Part shown: positions 12,301 to 24,700 of the stretch, piece by piece | Position numbering within the stretch: position 1 is the stretch's first letter | How the letters are laid out: each line of letters opens with the position of its first letter | Assembly (NCBI RefSeq): GCF_963678635.1 | Contig: NC_087063.1 | Coordinates: 4,004,580 to 4,068,579, forward strand | Length of the DNA: 64,000 nt | Direction of reading: 5' to 3' | DNA from: Symsagittifera roscoffensis | Lineage: Eukaryota; Xenacoelomorpha; Acoela; Convolutidae | The notes under the pieces: generated by a model | Database searches by the model: none | What the model saw: the letters and a program-made list of their open reading frames with translations, nothing else | Told to the model about the DNA's origin: nothing | Program-made: the position numbers and the translations under genes

Positions 12301-15300
12301 AATTTTTTGGCACACGCTCAAAAGAAACTCAGTTATTTCAAATTTGGTAAAGCTGAAAAAAATTAGCTGAATAAAAAATTACAGAACATTTTTACCATAA
12401 AAAGTCTACTTTCCTCTGGATTTTTTTTCAAATTTTTGATTCAATTTTTTTTAAACAAGATTTAAATTCTATAAAGAAAAGCAAAAAGCTCTGAAAAGAG
12501 TATATTCTCAAAAGTACCTTCACTTTTTTGTGTTTTATGAAAGTTTTAAATGCATATTTTTCCTTTTTTGAAATACATTTCGAGCTCTTTTAAAGAAAAG
12601 CCAGCAGCTGTTATATAGTTTGCTTTCACTCTTTTTTTGCTTTTGTCGAGAAACTTTTTTCCATAATAGCTCCAAGTTGGTAGAATTTAATTTGGCTTTT
12701 TTCTTATTCCACCACCTGGTAATCTTCATGTTCACATTGTTTGATTGTTATGAAAATTGCGATGCAGACTAAATAGGCCATAACGAACATATTTAGTCTC
12801 CATACTAAAACTTGTAAAAACCCTATTTACATCATAAAATTAATGCTTATGCAAGGTGGGAGGGGAAGGAAAATAAGACTTGTAGAAACCCTATTTACAT
12901 CATAAAATTAATGCTTATGCAAGGGGGATGGTAAGGAAAACAAGCAAGGTGGGAGGGGAAAGAAAATAAATGTTCTTTCAAATATGTGCACAAAATGATC
13001 TCATTTTTGTTGTTTTAAAAACTTTCTGGTCCTTTTTTGTTCCAACCATTGAAAATGGGAAGATACTTTGTATTCGGGTGTTTTAATTTTTTCTTTTTTT
13101 TCCACGCAAAATTGGGTACCACAAAAATCACCGGACTGGGTTGAATGATATTTCATATTAAAACCCTTTCAGTCGTGATACAATTTTTCAAAAAACTCTG
13201 CCTGCAGTGAGAAAAACTTTTTCGAAGGTTTTGATAGCAAGTAAATCCATTTCATTTCAAGCAAGTAAATCCAACGAACAGGTTTATTATAGAAGGATAG
13301 CAGCAGAGTAGTAGTATGTTGTATTCCAATTTCTTTTTCAAGCCCTAAAAAATCAAGCCCTAAAAACTTTTTCAGCGCTATTTTGGGAGAAAATACTTCA
13401 AAAAATCAAAAGTTTTCTGCAGAAAATTACAAAAACGAATGAACAAACATTTTTAATTTTTTTTTTGATTTTTTAATAATACATTTTTAAAGAAAATTGA
13501 TTTTGAATATGCCTTGTCTACTATGAATATCGGAAATGTCTAAAATGTTTTCTTTAATTCAACGCACAAAAAAATGAAGTTAATTTAAACAAAACTTCTC
13601 ACTGTTATTTTTTAAGAGCCTGTTCGGAACGTTCTGTGCTACTTGCAAAGCAACTGGCTATCCTTGTTTCTCTTTTGAAATCCGTTGAACTCTTAAGAAA
13701 ACTAGCTTAATTTTTTTAAGCAAAGTTTCACGTTCAGTTTCACCTCTTTTAAAAGTATGCAGCTGTTCGCCAGCCGTGTTCAACTTCTGACTGAGTTGCA
13801 ACAGTTGGTTCCTGCTAGATGACAACTGGTCAGTGAAGTTCTGGTTCTGGAGGAACAACTCCTGGTTCTCCCTCTTCAGTCTCTTAACCATGTCTTTCAA
13901 CCCACTCACTCTGCTAGTTAAATCCAGGGTCTCACCCGACAGTTCGATCACGTGACCACATCCATTGCACGTGACCCAGCTGAAAATCACGTAGACTATC
14001 AACCAGGGGTTGTTTTTTCTTGCAAACTGACTTTTGTTGCGAATTATATTACGTTGACTAACAGATAAACTTTGTTAAACATCTTTGATTTCTGTGCAGA
14101 ACACTAACTGCATGGACCTCAGCCATCTATAGGGACTCAACCATATTTTTGGGGCCCACTTATCATTATGCTGCGTCCCAAAAAATAAGATGAGTCCCTA
14201 TAAATGGACAAATGTGCTATTGTTATGTATCGGCACTGATTTCTGTGCAGAACACTAACCAAGTGGACCTGAGTGCAGCATCGCTGGACACTGACACGTT
14301 TCTGTGGCTGCCACTGTTGGCCATGGTGATGTTCTCTGCTATGTCTGTGTTCAGGTCCTTCAACTCATGTCTCAGTTGAACCAGTTGCATGTCTTGATGG
14401 GCCATCTTAGCTGCCAGATCTTCAACTATCTGCTCCCTTTTGCAATACAAAAACTTCAGCTTTCATATAATTAGTGCCAAAATGTTGGCAATATCGATGA
14501 CCTCGATTATCTTAATTGGTCAAAAAAGTTTGTTTTATGTTACAGTAGATTTTTCATATATTTTTAACGTGCTCAATCGATTTAAAAGCTGAATTAGGAT
14601 TCAAAATGAGCAGTTTTAATTTAAATAGCTTTGTTAAAATTCGTTGGCCGAAAAAAATATTGACAACTACTCTAATCAGGGGCGGATTGAGGGGGGGGGG
14701 GGGGGGCGGACGCTCTCTCCTTAGGGATTCGACCCCCTGCCGACCCAAAGGGTCCCCCCTTTGGTACTTTTTAAAAAATTCAGTTTGGGCCGAAAGACCT
14801 TAAAATTTTTCAAAATGCGCCTTTGGCGCCAATATATACTAATTTTGAGGGGAGAGCGCGCGCCGAAAAAAAAACAACTTTTTTGTCAAAAATTCTAAAA
14901 AGTTCCTAAAAACGCCTTTTTTGGACTGTAATTTCAAAATTTTACCTGCGGCGCAGAAAATTTGGCAAAAATAGGGACTAAACACTAAAACTGTGCTGTA
15001 GGAAGGGCTCGAAAAATCAATTCGGTCGACCTAAAACAAAAGATCGACAAAATTTTCGGAAAATTTTGAAAATTTTTTGAAAATCCTCCCCTCCCCTCGA
15101 GAAAATACTAGATCCGCCCCTGATTCTAATAATCATAGCTAGTGCCAAAAATTTTGCAAAATTCATTTTGGCTACGAATCTGAACAAGTTAATAAATCTA
15201 AAAATGCTCATTTAACGTCTGAAACCAAAATTTCACACATTTCATTACGCAGGAAAGTGTTCCAAAAAACTAATTAACCTAATGCATGGTTTTTTGACAG

Positions 15301-18300
15301 ATTAATTCGCTCAAGGACACCGATATTATCTAAAGTTTAGCATTAAGTATATGATCAACCTCGTGAGCTTGTGAAGAAAAAAACTATTTTCAAAATTTTA
15401 AATCAGTTACGTTACAGTAGTCGAATTGTTGAAATCAACGTTGAAGTACATTGCTGATAAATGCAAATTCTAGGCTGATTATCAGATGCGGATCTTTGAC
15501 TTCTGCGTGGGGATCAAAAGGAGCGGGGGGGGGGGGTGATTGAAGGAACTTATAGATCAATTAAATTAGTTTTCCGATATTGCACAAACTTTTAATAGAC
15601 CAAATTTTGACCGAAATTTCTACGTCGTAGCAAAGTTTAAAGAAAATGTAACAAAAAAGGACGACAATATTCACGGCTGGTCTGTCAAAAAACAAATTTC
15701 CTTTCAGAAATCAGAAACTGGTGATTCTTTGGGTGAAAAAAAAGATAAGAATCTTGATGATATTCCAGTTCTCCTTTCTAATTTCGCTTCCCTAATTCAT
15801 AAATCTAGGTCTTACTTTTCTCTCAAATTGGTCTGTAGCTCATCGGCTTTAATCTTGAGATTCCGCCTTTCCGTCACCCAAGATTCCTGGGACGACAACA
15901 TCTTCTCGACCTCCTGCTCCTTCAAGTTCAGCAACTTCTTCAAATCTATAATTTGACCGTCTTTTTCCAACAGAGCCTTAGTTTGATTGCTGTTCGTTCT
16001 TTTTCTGCTGAGATCTTCCTTCAGTGATTGGTTGTCTGATTCTAGCTTCTCATTGGCTGCGAGAAGTTGACTAATTTCTTCGTTCAGGTGTCTGGCGTGT
16101 TCTTGAAGGCGGTGACTTTGATCTTTGTAGGTGGAGTATTTCTAGAAAAAAGTATGTGCGTAGCGAAAAATAAAAAAATATGAAAGCCCTAGTATTGCAA
16201 GTTTTTTACTGAAATAAAAGGCAGGCCTCAATTATATCTCGATGTTTGAAGTACTTTTTCATTTGTCCAGAAATTCGAATGAGCCATCACCCTTCAACTT
16301 TGATTTTTCATCAAAAAGGCGATTAAGTGTTCACATTAACCTCATTTTGAGATATCAATGATTCCCCGATAAGTTGCTCCTTTTTGGACTTTTAGTTCCG
16401 TTACAGGTAGGATATTATAACGAAGTGTTTTCATCACACAGAAAATGGCACAAAACATTAGAAAAAGGGATCTTTTTAACTATTCCCCCTCTTTGGTACC
16501 TAGTAACGAATTGGCTTCCCTATAATGAAATAATTCAACGGTTAAGCATATGCGAAATTTTGAACCTAGTAACGAATCTATCTCCAGCAAAAAGGGGGAA
16601 ATAGTTAAGAGATCCAAAAAAGTATTTATTTGCCTTGAGATATTTTTTAGGTTTTATATTATACTCGAAGTTAAAACTTGCCAAGTACAGAGAGAGGGAG
16701 GTTTCCCCTGTGCGAGGTCCGCGACTTATGTCGCGCGACTTTTGCGACTCAAAATGGGTATGTCGCGTATACTAGAAAATAGTTGATGAATGTACTCATT
16801 GATATCAACTCACATTGAGTTTCATGTTGACGTTGAAGATCATTTGTTCAATTTCAGTGTGAACAATCTCACACTCTCTCAATTGAGTGTCCATCTGGAA
16901 GTTCTTCTCAACAAACACCCTCCGCACACTACTGCTCAATTGGTCCCCGTTACCACCCCCGAAACACCTGCTGACATCCGCCTCCTCCACGCGCAGCTGA
17001 AATAGAACAAATTTGGGGGCTATTCTGTTATACGGTTCAAAAACTAAAAGACTGTTAATTGAGCTTATGCTTTCATTGAAACCCAAGATGCTGATCATGT
17101 TTCAGAATATACTAGCACCTTTAAATATCTGGGAACCTCAGTTTTATGGACATATGGACAAAGATTGCAAAAAGTTAGCAAAATTCAATTAAGTAATGTA
17201 CCGGGCCCAATGTCTTGTTTCAAAAAATGTCTGATACAGTTTTATAAATCTTAAGCAACGCCAATAATCTCATATGGTTTGATTGCGTATTCTTGTGCAT
17301 CAAAAATTGTTCAGTTAAAGTGTTCAGAAAAAGTGCTACGAACCATATTTTTCAAAAGAAAGTTTGATCATATTAGTAACAACTAGTATAATTGATACTG
17401 TTTTTGAACTTTTCTTAGTCAAAATTTTAAAGAAATGTCTGACCAGCTGCTAAAAAAATCTCCGAATGGTTTGTTACATGTTGATTCAATAACTCGTCGT
17501 CGCTCAACAGGGTCAAAGACTGAAAGTATTTTGCCGGTAAAACTAGCCTTTTCACAAAAAAGGCTAATGCTGTTTCTGTTAAGCTAACTAAATGTTATAA
17601 TACCGCTCAGAAAAACAATGTAATCCCAAAAACTTAAACCCGAAAAAGTCTGATATTGATTTATGGATTTTTTTTGCAAACATTATGGTGGCATATTTAA
17701 AAGACAATCGGAGTTTCTATGAGCTGTTGTTTTCTAATTAATTACAGGTTTTCGCAAATCTTTCCTGAATTAAAGAAAAACGGCACTAGATTGGCAAATC
17801 TGCCTGTATAGTGTCCCAGACGCAGTGAATTTGATACTAATTTGTAATTTATACCTGCGTCTGAATTCAAATTTTAAAAGATTTCATTTCGCTAATATGG
17901 TTTTCAACCAATCAGATTCGAACATTATAATCAAACTTTTAAAAGATAAAAAAGATCAGTTTTTGGGCCGTGCAGCAGAAAACACCCGAAATCTGTTATA
18001 ATTAACTTCACATAATACAAATAATCAAGTTCACAAATTATGAACTCTACGCAGTGGAAAACGTTCCGCTGGCTTTGAAGACCCTAACACATTTTTGAAA
18101 ATTAAGAAAATCTACTCGTTCAAAAAATCCTGCGCTTTAATAGTTATATTTACGTTTTATAAAAAATAATTCAGTTCATGAATGCAGTTTCATTTCTGTG
18201 ATCATATTTTGATCCAATTTCACAACATATGAAGAAGGTAACACGCAATCAATTCAATTTTTTTTCAGTTTTTTGCTATTTGCTATGTTATCTGTGATCG

Positions 18301-18751
18301 GAACTTTCGTGTTACGTGCACAGCAAAACGCCTAAGCTGGTTAATTTTTTACCAAGCCTTTTTTTGAACCGTTTTAACTTTTTAATTTTAAATCTTTTCT
18401 TAAGATTAAATTTTCTTTTCTTACCGCTGCAATCTGTTGGAAGTAGTGTTTCTGGGCCTTCAGTTTTCTGCTTCAGCACTTCGTAGTTTGTGACCCAGTC
18501 TTCAACCAGTGGTTTCCATTCAGAGAAGGACACGTTACCATTTGAACCTCCTGCCTGGTCTTCATTTACGGGGTTGTCGGGGTTCATCTGACCTCTCATG
18601 TACTTGACCTTGGTTTGAAAACGGATGCACATCATTTTAAAAAATATACATTTCAAAATTTGATCTCTTTTTAACAAGACCTTTTTTTTGGACTTTAAGA
18701 TGAGATTTTTTTAAATTTCGAAGGGATAGTTTAGTTTATTAAAATTAAGGA

Positions 18752-18791
<40 letters not shown>

Positions 18792-21700
18792 TATATATAT
18801 ATTATATATATATATATATAAATGTATTATAATCAAACTAAAAGCTATTTGTTTTGATCATCGAAAAAGCAATTAATAAATACTCCATATAACTTTAGTT
18901 TTTTGAACTTTAGTTCTTCTGATAGGAAACCGTTCAGTCCAATTTCAAATCTCAATTCAAATTTTACCTGGTCTTGCAGAGCATTCACGGCTCGTTTGGC
19001 CTCCAGTAATTCGCTGTCTTTGTCTCCCATTTGTCTTCGGAGTGTGTCCAGCTCGCCCAGAATGTCGGCAGTTTCGGAGCTGGCTCTAAATATGGCGAGA
19101 ATGACTTCAAAAACAATAACACTGTTTCAAAGCAGTTTTATGCACTGAATTTTACTTGAGGACTTTGCAATTCGAGATTGAACGGTTTAAGAGAAAAAAC
19201 TATCACATTTTATCAACTCTATCAAAAATTGATCCAAAATCATGTTTTTAACTTCATTTTTTTTGGGGTTTTCCAACAACTCGTAAAAAAAAATACGCGA
19301 TTGAAAATAAAACAATTACAATAAGACGGGTTCTAATTTCGGTTCATAAACATCTGGTTGCACAAGTTTTCTTGAGTTCATTGAGTAAGAAAAGGGACTT
19401 AAGCAGGTCGAAAACAGGTTCGAACTCGGCAACTTACTCTTGTTTGTTTTTTGTCGATTTTTTTGTTCATTTTTACTAGAAAAGCTCAACTATATTGATA
19501 GATCAGCTGATTAAGATAGCAAAAAAGTATGGCCTCAGGTTCCGGAAAAACCCATCAAAAATATATGCTATTCAGACACCCAATTTTGCGAACAAGAGAA
19601 AATTTTCGGTCTATCTTGTCTTTTAAAAACTATGACAGATTTATTATAAAACATTTCCTAAAAAAAGGATAAACGGTTGCTAAGCAAGTAGCTCAGAATG
19701 TTCCGACCATATTCCCACAAAAAACTGGAAAAAAATTTTAGTTTAAAATTGGTGTCATTTTTTGAGCTTAGGTGTGAAAAAGGATCTGATCGACAGCCTA
19801 TAATTTTGACATAATTGACAGTCATAACCAAATAGGCAAATTGGGCAACAGCTTTTGTCAAAAAATGACAAGAAAAAAAATCATAGAATTTTTGTACAAC
19901 TTTTTAAAATTTGAAGTTTTTCACTCCCAAAATGGCGTTCGAAAACTACAAGAAAATTAACTTTTCAGGGCTTGAATACAAAATTCAAAACTCTTCTTAT
20001 CCTTTCAGAATAAGTTTGCTCACTCGCTTTACTCCCACAAAATCGACCCAAATTTTTCAAAAATTTTAAATCAATTTCTCTTGAAACTGAGACAATTTTT
20101 GAACTTTTTAAAATATCGTTTGAATCACAATTGAAAGGGTTTCAAATGATAAATCACTCGAATCAGTCCAACGATTATTTGCGCTACTTGATTTTGCGTG
20201 CATAAAAACTAAAACACACGCTTAGTTTCTTTTCATTTTCAATGGCCAAAACAAAAATTGAAAACACAAAATAACCAAAAAAAACTATGTTTTTGGTAAC
20301 TAAAATAACCAAAAATAAATCAAAAAAGTTTTCTGCTTTTAGGGAGATTGAAGACAAGGCTAGGATTAGAAAAATAATTGTTAGTGTCAAAATTAAAAAC
20401 CTCAAATAATCAATGCTTTACTTCCTTACAGATTACGCCTTCGAGTAAATTGTTCTCACCAAACGTTTGTCTGGCTTACCGGATTGACCAACCCGCAGTG
20501 AGGTTTCATGTATAAGAAAACACTTTTAACCAACATTTTGCTCAAAATGATGGCATTCTAATCTATTACACTTTGGGACCACGCAATCGATTATAATCCT
20601 TTTAATCTATTGATTTCAGAAAAATTAACTCAACTATAATCCATTTTAGATCCAATATAAAGGATTATAAGGACATATAATCTCTAAAGTTGTTCACCGA
20701 TAATTGTGCAATTTTGATGCTTTTTCAGCCTTACTCTTAGCCTACTTAGTTTCAAAACTATCTCCCTTACACTTTAAACCCAGGTCTTCTTAATTTTAAC
20801 ACCGAAAAAAAAAATACCCAATCCCCCATATTCATCCGCACACCCATCCCCACCCCCATATATCCTCCAACCCCCCTTATCTAACCCCTATCTACCCTCT
20901 TACCTTAGATTTTCCTTGGACTCCTAAGATTTTCAAAACTCAAAAGAGATTTTCTCTGAAGTTTCTAGTTTTGCGGTAAGCAAATCTCCTCAATGGATTG
21001 TTGCGTGTTGCAACTTTCTGACGGAGGTCATTTTTGAGAAGATTTTTTCTTGCTCAATTTCCAATTTAAATTTAAATTAAACCTTTAAAAAGGTTTTAAA
21101 ACGACTTATGTTTTGATTTTCTCGACCAAAATCAGGTATGTTTAGACTGTCTCGACCTATGTTTTGACTTTTTCGACCAAAATCGGGTATGTTTCGGCAG
21201 TTTCGACCTATGTTTTGACTCTCGACCAAAACCGGGTATGTTTCGACAGTCTTGACCTGTGTTTCGACTTCCTTGACCAAAATCGACTTTGTGCTCGACT
21301 TAAACGTGCTTCTCGACATAAAATTTCAGTCGCAAAACTGCATTTGCTCGACTTTCAATGTCGAAACATAAGTCGAACACCTCGACCCGGGCAATCAGAG
21401 AGAGGATTTATATTTTAGAATTTTGATGAAAATCCTAAAGTAGCTATTGCGTACCCTGTTTGTGGTATTCAACTTAAATTTCGAATCAATCAACCAAAAA
21501 TGGTTCTTTCGACCGACTTGACCCAAACTGGCTATATTTAGAACGTTTTGACCGTTTTCGATTGTTCTCGACTGAACTGGGCTATTGAACTTACTTCTCG
21601 ACGTATGGCGTGACAGATCTGACCACATCTTTGAGTGAGTTGTGCTGAGTTCCCAATTGAGACAACTGTTCATTCAGATCCGAGTTGATACTCCTTAGTT

Positions 21701-24700
21701 GATCATGCTTGTCTCTCCAATAGGCACACTTTTCACATTTGTTCACTTGTGAGTTGTTGAGATTGTTGTTTGCTTGTTTGTAGTGCATCAACTCACCGAC
21801 GAATGGAATACTCGCGCCAGACTGAAAAAAAATGGCAGTGAGTTTTGATTGTGAGTTTTGAGACTCAAAACTTGGCGTGTCGCTCCGAAATGTTTCCAAA
21901 AAAAAATAAATTTCAGGGTTTTAAGGCGAGCTTGCACAATTATGTTGGCCTAAAAATCTTCAAATAAATTTTAAAAATTTTGTTTGAACATCCTTTTTTT
22001 GTGAAAATTTTGCATTTGCTTCTGATTGCAGGTGAAAAGTAGTATATTTAAGTTTTGAATGCATTCAACAGGAGCATTCAGTTGGAGGAAGCGGAGCTTT
22101 TAGCTTTTAAGTTTTTTAAGGAACGCTTCGTGAATTTTTGTTGCTGTGAAAATTTTTCTTAAAATAAAACGTCCAGGCCAGATAAATGCTCGAACCAACC
22201 CCCTTCCCCCCCCCCCCCTTGCCCCGAAACAGACCGAGTAAAAATCCGCCACTTCACTATTTAATTTAGATTAAAAAGTGTCTAATCTTCGTGCAAATTA
22301 ATCGACTCTGATTGGCTGAAAAATCTAATTTAGACCCAGGCTACTCCCCCCGCCGCCTAAAGTATTTCTGGTGGGTTGTTGTTATCATAATCCATACTTA
22401 CCACCATGTCTACTTTTTCTTGGACTAATTTGTCCCGTATCCTCTCCAATTCCTGCATTTTGTCACTAAGCAGAAAATAACTTAGACGAAAAGCGTTCAA
22501 TTTGAGGCTTCAGAGTAAAAAACAAATAACGCAGATACTTACTTGGCCAGGGACAACTCTGCCATTAGATGGTCAATCTGGGCTTCAAAAGGCTCTGTTA
22601 TTTTTCCAAGGTGTGACTGCAGAACAGAACAAAAATTAATGGTGGAGATTTTTCAAGCAAACGAAATTTTATAGTAGTTTTAATTAATAAAAAAGACTGT
22701 CTTACACTTTTGACTAAGATGCTCTTTTGGAACTCAAGTAAACTCAACATCTCGTCTTTTTCCGCCACCATTTGCCTCAGTTGTTCCACGTCATTTTCTA
22801 ACCTAAAAGTTTTTTTTTGATGTTTTTTGAAGTATCGCCATTTCACACTTTTGATTATTAAATGATAATATGAGGTGTTTCTTCAGGAATACAGTTTATG
22901 AAAATTTAAATATGGAATTCTGCTTGATTGGATCATGGTAAATATCCGGCGCAGATCTAAGAACTTCCGAGGCCTTTTTTGGAAAAATCTTAACAAAATG
23001 AGATTTTTTGAAGTTTTTGACAGAAACCTGCGCTCTTTCAAGCTTTCCTCAAATTTGTAGTCCTCCACAGCTTTAAAGTATACTGCCGCTTCAAGAAAAT
23101 TTAGGGTTCAGTCTACCGAAAAAAAATTCATTACAAGGGTACCAAGTGTGGCGAGGGAGTTCAAAACCATGAAGAAACGGAGAGTCCCCCCTTAAATTCT
23201 CTGCTGGTAAACAGTTTGATGATATTTAACAATGGGATGATGTAACTGGGAAACAGTTTCATGGGAGAAGTGGTATAAGTGTGATAGTTGAATCCCGCTT
23301 AAAATCTCTTTAAATCATTAGATTTTCAGAATAAAAGCCTTCAGATTTGCATAGTTTTTAAGCAGACCTATTGTTTTACGTGAAACCTGTTCTATTTTCG
23401 TTTAAATTTGGGTGATAATTTTTATGGGCAACCAACTATCAAACTTGTACCGTTGGAGTGAGTAGGCTGACAAAAAGTGATTGATGATGAAATTATATCA
23501 ATGATAGATTACAATACCAGCCAATTGAAAAAAAAATAGAGCTATGCTGTTAACAAACTTAAATATGCTCAAATTAGCAGAGAAAGCACATTCAGTACAT
23601 AGTCTGTGAAACTAATATACCAAAGTTTTTTTTATATCAATCTCAATAATTTTGCACAATTGTTTTGTGGTTTTTGTAATCAATCACTGTCACAGAGATC
23701 AGTTTTACCTGTCTGGATCACCCGACTCGCTACCGCTGGTAAAAAAACAATCTGCTGTTTTTCAAAGTTCGGGTATTACAATAAGATTGTCAACTTACAT
23801 TTTGAAATAAGGTTTCTCATTTTTCATGTTTTTCTTATTATTATGTTTGTTGACCTGTCTTTATCGCAAAAACATAACCAGTTGATGTGAATGTACTCTG
23901 ATCTTTTGCCAGAGTTCCTTAATAAAATTTCTGAAAATCATACATAAATCTAGCTTACCTTTGTGTTATGATAGAAGTTGTTTTAATGAGTAGAAGTTTT
24001 ATGAATTAGGCATTTTTTGTATGATTGTTTCCTACAGGTGCATTTTTGTTGACATTAAAAATTTAAAAATTATTAATCTGAGACAATGTAGCAAACTTAG
24101 TTCAGTCTCTGCCCCGCATTGAAACTTAGTAGTATACTGTGATATGCGTTGCGATATCAGTTGAAAACAAGTTGTAATTCAATACTTTATTTTTACTATT
24201 GAATTTAGGTTTTCTTATTCTTTTGTTTTGTTGTTGTACTGAGAGTTAGATCAATGTTACGAACTCTGATCTCTCGCTTAATCTCAGTGTCATCACTCAC
24301 GTATGATCTTGAGTATACCATACAGTAATGATTAAGCACCAAAGGTTAGCTGTACATACGTATATAAATACTGCTACTGCAGTAGCGGTATGACACACCC
24401 CCCTCGGTGGAAGAAATAAATTATACAATATAAGTAGGATAATTCATTTAAAAAGAGTTCAATATACTCAGTTCAAAGAAAGTCTCTTGGTTAATTGACG
24501 ATTTTAGATTATGGACTTTTCAGTTTTCTTCCAGCTCTATTTCCCAACTCGGGTTCCAATCGACTCCCTCGTCTAGTGTAGCGTATCCGAATTTTCGCAT
24601 GAACAGATGTCTTTCGAGTCGTCGCACTTTTGATTCCATTGGTTTGTCGTTACGATCTTTGAAATCTCTTAGTTGATTTCTGTATTCTTTAAGTGCCTCC

